DNA of 10,848 nucleotides from Gemmatimonadota bacterium. GTDB taxonomy: Bacteria > Latescibacterota > UBA2968 > UBA8231. Below, piece by piece: positions 1 to 6,944 of this stretch. The DNA lies in the NCBI GenBank assembly GCA_028875335.1, contig JAPPEF010000205.1, forward strand, positions 1 through 10,848, written 5' to 3'. The position numbers were made by a program, and so were the translations under genes. The number at the start of each line of letters is the position of its first letter. The first letter of the stretch is position 1. The notes under the pieces are model-generated. The model was given only the letters and a program-made list of their open reading frames with translations. It ran no database searches and was not told the DNA's origin.

Positions 1-602
1 GTTGGCACACGGGCGGCGACAATACCATTGAGAGCTACCACCGCCAAATCGACACGGTGGCGCAGGTGGGCAGCCAGGTCCTAGTAGTACACGCGGCCAA
101 TCTCTATCTCGACGGCCCCGATCCCAATTTCGATTTTGCCGCCCAAGTGCTGGAGTACGCGCGCCAAAACAACGTCAAAATCGCGCTGGAAAACGCCTCC
201 GAAGGCGAGCAAGAAGAAGATCCTGAGCTGTGGAATCTGTCCATTTTGCAGCGGGCGCTTGCGCGCTTTGCCGACCTTGGAATCTGCCTCGACACGACCC
301 ATGTGCAAAAATTCAAACGCTTTCCCCTCAAAGAGTACGTCGATCGGCTGCAAGACCGCATTTGCCACTTGCACATCAGCGATGCTTTGGGCGATGACGT
401 GGGCATCGGCCGCCTGCACACCATGCCAGGCACTGGCAAAATACCCGCAGCGGATTGGCGCTACCTGCTCGACGCCTTAGAGGAGGTCGATTTCCAGGGG
501 GATGCGGTACTCGAAATCAAACCTCTAACCCCAGTGCGCATCGCGCAGCAAACCGACGAATTCTTCGCCACCGTCGCCCAATCGGCCGGCGTGATGGGCT
601 AA
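1..602 (+). CDS. Sugar isomerase/epimerase-like TIM barrel (AP endonuclease 2 / xylose isomerase-like), 5'-truncated
   Basis: The reading frame is open from base 3 (first codons read WHTGGDNTIESYHRQIDTVA), so the gene begins left of the window; the in-frame GTG at 57 is internal. The visible 199 residues are the C-terminal two thirds of a xylose-isomerase-like barrel. The four metal ligands of this fold are all recognisable: Glu in ALEN (codon 189-191), Asp and His in CLDTTH (291-302), His in HLHISD (366-383), Glu in VLEIKP (513-515). The stretch PGTGKIPAADW before the last strand is also typical. Members of the family (IolE/IolI, tagatose epimerase types) isomerise, epimerise or dehydrate sugars and inositols in the cytoplasm using a divalent metal. 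The substrate cannot be read from the sequence. Endonuclease IV shares the fold, but the catabolic neighbours favour a sugar enzyme. The next gene starts 19 nt downstream, probably in the same operon. Confidence 0.85.
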   Translation, partial: WHTGGDNTIESYHRQIDTVAQVGSQVLVVHAANLYLDGPDPNFDFAAQVLEYARQNNVKIALENASEGEQEEDPELWNLSILQRALARFADLGICLDTTHVQKFKRFPLKEYVDRLQDRICHLHISDALGDDVGIGRLHTMPGTGKIPAADWRYLLDALEEVDFQGDAVLEIKPLTPVRIAQQTDEFFATVAQSAGVMG

Positions 603-610
603 CATTCATT

Positions 611-618
611 AAGGAGAG
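611..618 (+). promoter_or_regulatory. Ribosome binding site for the gene at 622
   Basis: AAGGAGAG lies three bases before a GTG codon (four to five bases from the AGGAG core). It supports GTG at 622 as the true start, with no competing ATG nearby. Confidence 0.75.
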
Positions 619-621
619 AAA

Positions 622-1200
622 GTGATAAAAAACAACTTCGACAAAGGGCCAGAAGGCTGGTGTTCGTACGACTACCACGCCAGCATGGTGGCCGACGGTA
701 GCAATATCTTCATCTTAGCCACTTGGGCCGCGCAGGGCGGTGTGGACAATGGGAGCTTTATCTGGACCGATCACCGGCGCTGGAGCGCCGATACCCCGGA
801 GCGCCCCCTGTCCATCCTGCCGCTGCTGTGCTACCGCAGCTGGGTCGGCGCTGACCCGCTCGATATGCGCCAGTCCGCAGTTGCAGTCCACCTGAGGGCC
901 GATCGGCTGCGTTTGGACGGTGCTCAGTGTTTCTTCTGGGTACACGCCGCTAGCACGCGCTGGCACTACACAGCCCATCCTCTCGCTTTAGCAGAGGGCG
1001 TTTGGACGGCCAATCGCCTTGCACTTGCAGCAGACGAAAACCAATGGCACCGCAGTTGGTCCGCCGACCCGGGCCATCCCGTCGCCCTCGAACAGGTGTT
1101 GAACCGGGCCGAGAGTTACGGTTTCTCCTTCGTCGGATTTTCCAGCGAAGTTACCGGCAGGTTGTCAATGAGCCAATTTTCTATCACCGCTGGGACGTAG
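622..1200 (+). CDS. Small cytoplasmic beta-sandwich protein of unknown function (laminin-B / galactose-binding-like)
   Basis: A 192-residue protein with a GTG start backed by a strong ribosome binding site. I do not recognise a named family with certainty. It has no signal peptide, no membrane segment and no evident catalytic motif. It is rich in Trp, Tyr and short alternating hydrophobic strands. The opening NNFDKGPEGWCSYDYHA, the middle GQ-less strand pair around AVAVHLRADRLRL (residues about 88-100) and the closing GFSFVGFSSEVTGRLSMSQF (residues about 167-186) resemble laminin-B or carbohydrate-binding jelly-roll modules, in which the closing strands follow a 'fGF..e..G.l.ld.f.I' pattern. 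That points to a standalone sugar- or ligand-binding domain, or a partner subunit for the TIM barrel just upstream (19 nt gap, same strand). Function is inference; existence as a gene is well supported. It ends 9 bp before the stop of the convergent operon. Confidence 0.75.
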   Translation: MIKNNFDKGPEGWCSYDYHASMVADGSNIFILATWAAQGGVDNGSFIWTDHRRWSADTPERPLSILPLLCYRSWVGADPLDMRQSAVAVHLRADRLRLDGAQCFFWVHAASTRWHYTAHPLALAEGVWTANRLALAADENQWHRSWSADPGHPVALEQVLNRAESYGFSFVGFSSEVTGRLSMSQFSITAGT

Positions 1201-1209
1201 ATGGTCCCC

Positions 1210-2727
1210 TTAGATAGCCATGGAAAACACCTTGGCCCGCGCCATGTGCAGGCGCACGGCCACCTGCTTTCCCTTTAGCGCCGCTAGATCGCTCTTGCCC
1301 TTCCACGTAACGACTTGGTCCAACTCGTCTCCCGCCAAGACATCGGCCTCGTCTGCACTGAAACCCTCTAAGGGCTCAATCGACTCCACCGGCTCGATCG
1401 GCGGCGTCACAATTTCCACCTTGATCCAGCCGGCTCGCTTGGTCTGGAAGTTGAGGCGCAATTCCCCGCCTTGGCAAATGCGCGGAATGGTGGTTACCCG
1501 TCCTTCCAGCGGTGCTTCTAAGGCCACCAGCCGATGGCGTTTCCATATAGCCCAGCGAAACTCGCCTTCGGGCAGCTCGGCCGGGCCGTGGTCGTGCCGG
1601 CTGTAGCGGCCGTCGTACGGCAGACCCCACTCCTCTTCATTGAGCGGCACTAGGTTGGGAGCGGCGCGGATGCAACCGTACTGTCCTTCGTCGCTTTCAA
1701 GGGTGATGATCGGCTTTCGCTCGGGCCGCACCCAATTCCACCCATCTCGACTCACCGCTAGCTGGACATCTTGTTCTGAGTCGAGCCGGTGGTACACCGA
1801 AGGAAACATCAAATGCAAGCCGGGCACCCCCGGATAGTGGCAGTAGCACGGCGTGTATATATCGTCGGAAACGTGGTCCTGCGGGTCGGCCACTAGGACG
1901 TAGCGCGGCGGGCCCCAAGCGCCGAACTTTTTCCCTCCGGTCTTGCGCACGGCCCGTCGACCAGTATAGCCGAATTTGTTCTCATTGTGGAACATGCCGC
2001 GCAAATAGGCGACGTATTCTCCGGTTTCCGGTTCGTAGGCAGCGACATTCTGGGTGTCGAGCACGCTATTGCCGACGTTTACTAAGGGAGTGTCGAGCAC
2101 AGTCCAGCGCAGCCCGTCGCCAGAGACAGCACCTTGTACCACATTGTCCCGGCGGACGCCGAACTGTTCCTCCACAACCTGCATGGTATTGATGGTGGGA
2201 TCGTCCTGAGTACCGGTCTGGGCACCCAACTGGCGAAACTGCACCCAATCCATTTCCGCATCCACTTCCCCGTTGCGGTAAAATACGGTCTTCGGGCCAA
2301 TGGCCTTGTAGCGCTCCTCGGGAGCGGCATGGGGATCGATAAATACCGAGTTGATCTCAAAATCGCTGTGCCGTGAAAGTAGATTATTGGCCTTAGTGCC
2401 GCCGTACTCCACTAGTCCCAAATTCGGCCGTTCCCATTCGAAACCGTCCCGGCTCTCTGCATAGCCGTTGAAACGCGCCCCGCCTCCTTCCGCTCCCGAA
2501 GTCCAAAACCACATCCGGTAGAGCCCGTCGTCCAACAGGACGTACGGATACGCCATTCGGGCCTGTTCCCAAGGCTTTTCCGCGCGAAAGAATACCGGAG
2601 ATCTGCGCGCCTGTTGCACGGCTAGCCGCACGCCCAGCGGCGGATCCTTTAACCAAGACTCGCCGTTTTCATTGGCACAGGCCTGTCCCGCCCAGATATC
2701 GTACCAGTCCAGAAATGGTTGGTGCAT
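1210..2727 (-). CDS. Beta-propeller protein C: glycoside-hydrolase-like (GH32/43/130 superfamily fold) with C-terminal beta module
   Basis: A 505-residue protein with an ATG at 2725-2727. It resembles the five-bladed arabinanase/levansucrase/invertase fold. Blade signatures recur: YRMWFW (70-75), SRDGFEW (92-98), ERYKAIG (138-144), SGDGLRW (202-208), DIYTPCYCHYPG (289-300), SRDGWNW (326-332). The S-x-DG-x-x-W repeat is typical of GH32/GH43/GH130-type propellers. Residues about 413-505 form a separate beta-rich module with LEGFSADEADVLAGDELD and WKGKSDLAALKGK, shared with protein B and more weakly with protein A. It aligns almost end to end with protein B and has the same length, so the two are paralogues. 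No signal peptide, so probably cytoplasmic. I cannot assign catalytic residues or substrate; it may be a hydrolase, phosphorylase or only a sugar-binding protein. It is the last gene of the minus-strand operon, 32 nt after the dipeptidase. Confidence 0.75.
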   Translation of the reverse strand: MHQPFLDWYDIWAGQACANENGESWLKDPPLGVRLAVQQARRSPVFFRAEKPWEQARMAYPYVLLDDGLYRMWFWTSGAEGGGARFNGYAESRDGFEWERPNLGLVEYGGTKANNLLSRHSDFEINSVFIDPHAAPEERYKAIGPKTVFYRNGEVDAEMDWVQFRQLGAQTGTQDDPTINTMQVVEEQFGVRRDNVVQGAVSGDGLRWTVLDTPLVNVGNSVLDTQNVAAYEPETGEYVAYLRGMFHNENKFGYTGRRAVRKTGGKKFGAWGPPRYVLVADPQDHVSDDIYTPCYCHYPGVPGLHLMFPSVYHRLDSEQDVQLAVSRDGWNWVRPERKPIITLESDEGQYGCIRAAPNLVPLNEEEWGLPYDGRYSRHDHGPAELPEGEFRWAIWKRHRLVALEAPLEGRVTTIPRICQGGELRLNFQTKRAGWIKVEIVTPPIEPVESIEPLEGFSADEADVLAGDELDQVVTWKGKSDLAALKGKQVAVRLHMARAKVFSMAI

Positions 2728-2738
2728 CAGTACTCTTT

Positions 2739-2746
2739 CTCCTCTC
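2739..2746 (-). promoter_or_regulatory. Ribosome binding site for propeller protein C
   Basis: On the minus strand GAGAGGAG precedes ATG at 2727 by 11 nt, slightly longer than optimal. No better start is in reach, so it fixes the N-terminus at MHQPFLDWYD. Confidence 0.6.
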
Positions 2747-2759
2747 GTACGCCAGCAGC

Positions 2760-3773
2760 CTAGCCAGCTACTTCTCTGAAAACGCGAATAAAATTGCCGC
2801 CCATAATCCCATCGATCGCCTCGGCCTGGTGCCCGCGCTGCCGCAAGCCCTCGGCGATATTTTGGCTCTCGCCAATATCCTCCAATCCGACCGGCCGAGC
2901 ATTGAGCTGGTCGAGCAGGTCCGTACCAAAGCCGACGTGGGCAGATCCAACCAGCGCAACTATGTAATCAATGTGATCCAGCAACATCTCCAGACTGGCT
3001 GTTTCACCCCCAGGTCCCAGCGGCATCGGACTAGGACAAATCAAGCCCCCGGTAGCGGCCACCGCCCGGAGCTGGTCATCGCTCAAGTAGCGCACTGTAT
3101 CCCGCAGTGCCCGCGCATTGCCGTGCGTGGCAATGACCGGCGCGCGGGCGACTTCCAGCGCATCCCAAAAACAAGCCTCAACCATATGCGTGATATCGAC
3201 GAGCATCCCCAGCCGGTTCATCTCGCCGACGACCTGCCGACCAGCCTCAGTCAGTCGGCCCGGCGAATCGACCTCGCTGTCGTAAAGTCGCATGGTTGGC
3301 CCATCCCACACCTGCGTCGCCGTGCCCAGGGCATTGCGTCCTTCGTGCACCAATCCGAGATGCCGCAGACCCAGCCGATAGAGCGTCCGCAATACACTCA
3401 AGTCGCCCTTAAGCGCATCGCAGCCCTCCAGACCCAAAACAAAGGCGACTTTCTCGCTCTTGTGCGCCTCTTCGATATGACCGGCAGTAGTAGCCAACAC
3501 TGCGTATTCCCCAGCTTCGCCTTCGAGTTGGCGATGCAGATAGTCGATGATCCGCAAAACCTCCTGCAGGGGATGCCGACTGCCGTGAGGTCCGCCGATC
3601 TCCGCATCCGGCACCCAACAAGCGGTTAGCTGAGCTGCGACCCCACCGGCGCGCATCAAGGGCACATCGGTCAGTCCACCCAAATCCTGGTGCAGCTTGC
3701 GCTCCGACTTGAAGGCCAAATCCAAGGTATGGCCGTGGGCGTCAATGATCGGCGATGTTAAAGAATTGTCCAT
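2760..3773 (-). CDS. Membrane-dipeptidase-like metal hydrolase (peptidase family M19)
   Basis: A 337-residue protein with an ATG start preceded by GGGGGAG. Family M19 (renal dipeptidase type) enzymes are zinc-dependent amidohydrolase-fold enzymes that cleave dipeptides, often with a D-residue; several bacterial members act on other amides. Visible family motifs: the strand-1 metal site IDAHGHT (residues 10-16), bridging Glu116 in LGLEGCDA, His196 in VDITHM, His217 and Arg221 in ATHGNARAL, Asp285 in GFGTDLLD, and the C-terminal signature IMGGNFIRVF (323-332). The one departure is His15 where M19 proteins normally have Asp (HxD becomes HxH). There is no signal peptide or lipid anchor, so it should act in the cytoplasm. 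It lies 12 nt after the GH95-like gene and 32 nt before propeller C. Family assignment is firm; the dipeptide substrate is not, given the altered metal site and the sugar-related context. Confidence 0.88.
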   Translation of the reverse strand: MDNSLTSPIIDAHGHTLDLAFKSERKLHQDLGGLTDVPLMRAGGVAAQLTACWVPDAEIGGPHGSRHPLQEVLRIIDYLHRQLEGEAGEYAVLATTAGHIEEAHKSEKVAFVLGLEGCDALKGDLSVLRTLYRLGLRHLGLVHEGRNALGTATQVWDGPTMRLYDSEVDSPGRLTEAGRQVVGEMNRLGMLVDITHMVEACFWDALEVARAPVIATHGNARALRDTVRYLSDDQLRAVAATGGLICPSPMPLGPGGETASLEMLLDHIDYIVALVGSAHVGFGTDLLDQLNARPVGLEDIGESQNIAEGLRQRGHQAEAIDGIMGGNFIRVFREVAG

Positions 3774-3785
3774 GCTCTCCCCCGT

Positions 3786-6077
3786 TTAATCCCAGCGCGG
3801 CAGGCCAGCGAAGGTCGCTTCGGGTCTTTGCCGCCGACCAGCTACCGTTCCGTTCAACTCGTACTGTCCCCCGGCCTCGGTGGCAAAGGTCAGCACCTCC
3901 CCGTTTAGCAAAACCTCGGCACCAGTACACAGATCGCGCAGCATCACGTCGCCTTGCGGCCACGGATTGTGCACGGTGCAGTCCTGGCCGACTTCGCTGG
4001 CGATGTGTACCCATTCCACCATCCCGTCCCGATACGAAGCGCTGACCAAGAAAGCCCCCTCAGCGCGCAGGGAATCAAAAGACGCCGCAGGCCACGCATC
4101 TGGCACGCAGGGAAAGACACGGATTTTGCCGCCCCAACTTTGCAGTAGCATTTCCATAACCGCCGAGGCAGCACCCGTCCCTGCCTCCAGGGTATTGATA
4201 AAACCATGTTCGGCCGTGTAGAAACCGGTCTGACGCCAGTCAACGCTCACCTGCAAGGTATTTGGCAGCATCACTTGGTCGGTGTAAAAGCGCAACATGG
4301 AATGGGCCATATTGGTGCGCCGGGCGCGGCAGGCAATCAGCGCCGCCCAAGGGAAAGACCAGCCCGACCAGTGGCCCGTGCCGATGTGGCGCAAGTGGGC
4401 CAACGAACGCTCAATCAAATCTCGGTCGCCAGCGTCGCCTTCGACATTGACGTAACCGAGGGGGTGAATGGCCATCAAGTGGGAAAAGTGGCGGTGGCTA
4501 CGCTCCAACGGCACCCCAGCGTAAACCTGAATGCCGTTCTCATCCACGGGAAGCGGCGCTAGGTTTTCCAAGACCTGACCATAAGACGCCGTCTCCTCCT
4601 CGCCCAATTCGAGATCCTGTGCAGCTTTGATGAGCGTGGTAAACAAATAGCGCACCAGCGCCAGATCAAACGCCGAATCCCGGCCCTTGCACACAATGTC
4701 GTCGTACTCGGGCGAGTAGGACCAAGGCACGTGCAGCACGCCCTCTTCGTCGGCTTCAAGGAATCCCAGCCAGAAGCGGCCCACAGCTTCCATGAAAGGC
4801 CAAGCTTTGTCGCGCAGAAAGTCCCGGTCGCCGCTGTAGCAATAGTGCAGCCAGAAGTGCTGAGCCAGCCAAGCACCCACGCCGACCTGCAAATTCCACG
4901 GGAACCACATAAAGCCCACGCCCTGGCCGTAGATATCCATATTGGCCGGTAGGTAGGCTCCGCTCCAGCCGAAGAAGGTGCGGCAATTCTCCTCAAAGCG
5001 CGGCAACTGGTCCACCAATAGGTCGTAGAGCGGCATGGCCAGTTCGAGGCGGTTGGCGGCGAAGATGGGCCAGTAGTTCATCTCGGTTTCTAAATTGTGG
5101 TGCAGGTCGCCGTAACAAGGCGGGATGCGCGTATCGGGATTCCACACGCCCATGATAGTAACGGGGTACTTATCCTCTCGTGCGTTGCAGCCCAGCTTGT
5201 ACATTTCCGCGTACCACAAGCGTTCCAGAGCGGCGTCGGGCACGCGCAAATGCGAGCGCGTCCAAAAGCGCGCCCACCACGCTAGATGCTCGTCAAAGCG
5301 GTCATCGCGTCCCTGCCAAGCCTCCACAGCAGCGGCTGCCCGAGTCGGCAACTCATCCCCGGCCGCACCCCGAATCACCGTGACAGCGCAGCGAGCGCGG
5401 TTGCTTGCTACATGGCACTGGCGGACGAACACCGCGTACTCCTCGTCGCCGCTGTATCCCTGCACCAAGTAGCGGTCGGTCCCCTCGCCACCGTACTCGG
5501 TCTCGGGATAATCCCATATCTGCATGATCTCCTCGCTGCGCTCGTCCAAGCGGCGGGCGACGCTGCAAGCGGGCAGTGGAATCTTGCCGTGCGCCTCCAC
5601 TTCGAGCTCGACGATATTCTCGCAGGCATGCAAATACCCCCACACAGTCAGCGCCCCCTGCTCCAGTTGCAATTCCAGCGAAAAAGCAGCCTCGTAGAGC
5701 GCAATCTTACCCTCCAGTGCGGTCGGCGTCTGCCCAAGCGACCATTCGACGCGGCCGATTGGCAGCTTGTTGCCCCAGACTCGGTCGGGGGGCCGCACCG
5801 GATCGAAGACTCGGCAGTTGGGATCAAAGCTACCGTCGCGGACCTGCTGCAGGGCAGTTCGGTAATCCATGCCCGGCTCCAGATTCTGGTCTGCGCGCCG
5901 CTCCCAGACATCGGCCTTGTCCAAGCTGAGCACCATGCGGTCCTCCTCGAACCACAACACGGCACCCAGATCGCCGTTGCCGAGGATAAATCCCTCGAAA
6001 TACGTAAAGGGCACCGCGTCGTAGCGCAGATCGTGACGAGCGACCCGATCGCGGATATCCACGATATCGTCTTTCAC
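3786..6077 (-). CDS. GH95-like glycoside hydrolase (alpha-L-fucosidase/galactosidase family) with atypical active site
   Basis: A 763-residue protein matching the size and order of family GH95. An N-terminal beta domain opens with FILGNGDLGAVLW (30-42); GH95 usually has 'LPIGNGRLGAM'. A six-hairpin (alpha/alpha)6 barrel carries the hallmark ETEMNYWP (330-337), SYSPE (453-457), RHFSHLMAIHP (529-539), HWSGWSFPWAAL (569-580) and EMLLQSWGGKIRVFPCVPDA (642-661), followed by a C-terminal beta domain. Known GH95 enzymes are inverting alpha-L-fucosidases or alpha-L-galactosidases. Glu457 likely matches the general acid. The two residues that normally form the base apparatus differ: the N-I-N motif is N328-L-E330, and the Asp of 'QIDGNFG' appears as Glu631. 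So fold and family are clear while activity is uncertain. No signal peptide. GTG at 6077 overlaps the nitrilase stop (GTGA), with GGAGG four bases upstream, suggesting translational coupling. Confidence 0.85.
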   Translation of the reverse strand: MKDDIVDIRDRVARHDLRYDAVPFTYFEGFILGNGDLGAVLWFEEDRMVLSLDKADVWERRADQNLEPGMDYRTALQQVRDGSFDPNCRVFDPVRPPDRVWGNKLPIGRVEWSLGQTPTALEGKIALYEAAFSLELQLEQGALTVWGYLHACENIVELEVEAHGKIPLPACSVARRLDERSEEIMQIWDYPETEYGGEGTDRYLVQGYSGDEEYAVFVRQCHVASNRARCAVTVIRGAAGDELPTRAAAAVEAWQGRDDRFDEHLAWWARFWTRSHLRVPDAALERLWYAEMYKLGCNAREDKYPVTIMGVWNPDTRIPPCYGDLHHNLETEMNYWPIFAANRLELAMPLYDLLVDQLPRFEENCRTFFGWSGAYLPANMDIYGQGVGFMWFPWNLQVGVGAWLAQHFWLHYCYSGDRDFLRDKAWPFMEAVGRFWLGFLEADEEGVLHVPWSYSPEYDDIVCKGRDSAFDLALVRYLFTTLIKAAQDLELGEEETASYGQVLENLAPLPVDENGIQVYAGVPLERSHRHFSHLMAIHPLGYVNVEGDAGDRDLIERSLAHLRHIGTGHWSGWSFPWAALIACRARRTNMAHSMLRFYTDQVMLPNTLQVSVDWRQTGFYTAEHGFINTLEAGTGAASAVMEMLLQSWGGKIRVFPCVPDAWPAASFDSLRAEGAFLVSASYRDGMVEWVHIASEVGQDCTVHNPWPQGDVMLRDLCTGAEVLLNGEVLTFATEAGGQYELNGTVAGRRQRPEATFAGLPRWD

Positions 6078-6931
6078 GACCCCTCCGCTGCCCTCCGGCG
6101 CGTGGCCTGTCGGCGCTCTTCGCCCGCTGCCGTGAGTTTGCCCTCCCCATCGTAGTAGCCATCCTCGTGTCCGGCGACTAGGGGACCGTACAGATCGGGC
6201 CGACGTGCGACAAAGCGCGACCGTCCTTGACTGTTATCCTGTTTCGGCAAGTGGACGTATTGCACGCTGACGCATTCGGTTTCGTATTTCTCCAAGTGCA
6301 ATTCCCCGCTGGGGCTGATGATTACCGCGCTCCAAGTGTTGGCAATGACAATCCAGCAGTGGTTGTCCCGAGCCCGCCAGCGCATTTTCTCGGTGTTCTC
6401 CGGCCCGCCGCTGCCGTCCATGGGAATGAAAATGACCTGTGCCCCTTGGACCCCCATTACCGCACAATTGTCCACGGTGCGATCGCTACACAACAGAAAG
6501 CCCAACCGGCCCAAGGGCGTGTCGAACGGCTGCAGCGCGCGTCCTGGCGTGATGGCATACTCTCCCGCGGTGGTAATTTTGCGGTAATGGGCGATTACCT
6601 CGCCTTGCGGATCGAGCATGACACAGGCGTTGAACAGGGTCTGGTCTTCCCGTTCCAGCAAGCCGAATATCAGATAAATCCCCAATTCTCTGCACAACGC
6701 GCCCGCCCGCTGGATATAGGATCCATCCGGCACGGTCTGGGCAATTTCCAACATATCCGCCAATTGGGATGTGGGGTCTGCGTTAAACACATAACCATCC
6801 AGCACCGACTCGGGCGCGACAATCACTTGGGCGCGACGCCTGGCCGCCTCCCGGACATAGGCCTCCAGCCGTTGGAAATTATCCTCCAATTCCCAAGGGG
6901 CTGATTTCAAAGTGACAATTCCCACCAACAT
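6074..6931 (-). CDS. Nitrilase-superfamily carbon-nitrogen hydrolase (amidase/carbamoylase-like)
   Basis: I place the start at the ATG 6929-6931, giving 285 residues, because AGGAGA sits 6 nt upstream; the longer frame from 6961 would need TTG and would overlap the preceding gene. The complete catalytic set of the superfamily is visible: Glu41 in VAPESVLDGY, Lys118 and Glu124 in HYRKITTAGEY, and the nucleophile Cys148 in LLCSDRTVDN. These enzymes hydrolyse non-peptide C-N bonds (amides, N-carbamoyl compounds, nitriles) through a thioester intermediate. The CSDR after the nucleophile loosely recalls the 'C-x-D-R' of carbamoylases and aliphatic amidases, but the following residues (TVDNCAVMG) depart from the usual 'RFPE', so the substrate is open. 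Cytoplasmic, no signal peptide. Its last codons contain the ribosome binding site of the GH95-like gene, and the two genes overlap by 4 nt. Confidence 0.88.
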   Translation of the reverse strand: MLVGIVTLKSAPWELEDNFQRLEAYVREAARRRAQVIVAPESVLDGYVFNADPTSQLADMLEIAQTVPDGSYIQRAGALCRELGIYLIFGLLEREDQTLFNACVMLDPQGEVIAHYRKITTAGEYAITPGRALQPFDTPLGRLGFLLCSDRTVDNCAVMGVQGAQVIFIPMDGSGGPENTEKMRWRARDNHCWIVIANTWSAVIISPSGELHLEKYETECVSVQYVHLPKQDNSQGRSRFVARRPDLYGPLVAGHEDGYYDGEGKLTAAGEERRQATRRRAAEGS

Positions 6932-6937
6932 GCTCTG

Positions 6938-6943
6938 TCTCCT
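6938..6943 (-). promoter_or_regulatory. Ribosome binding site deciding the nitrilase start
   Basis: AGGAGA on the minus strand, 6 nt before ATG at 6931. It lies partly in the 13-nt gap and partly over the first codons of the longer alternative frame, which argues for the shorter protein. Confidence 0.75.
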
Positions 6944-6944
6944 A

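Noticed and set aside
1..602. Reading the TIM-barrel gene as endonuclease IV
   Set aside because: The metal-binding fold is shared, but the neighbours are carbohydrate catabolic genes and the visible motifs fit sugar isomerase/epimerase proteins better.
2715..3629. A 304-codon open frame on the + strand opposite the M19 gene
   Set aside because: It lies fully antisense to a gene with clear M19 motifs, and its translation shows no recognisable domain. Long antisense open frames are expected in GC-rich codon usage.
5286..6155. A 289-codon + strand frame opposite the GH95-like and nitrilase genes
   Set aside because: It is antisense to the N-terminal domain of the GH95-like gene, with low-complexity translation and no family motif.
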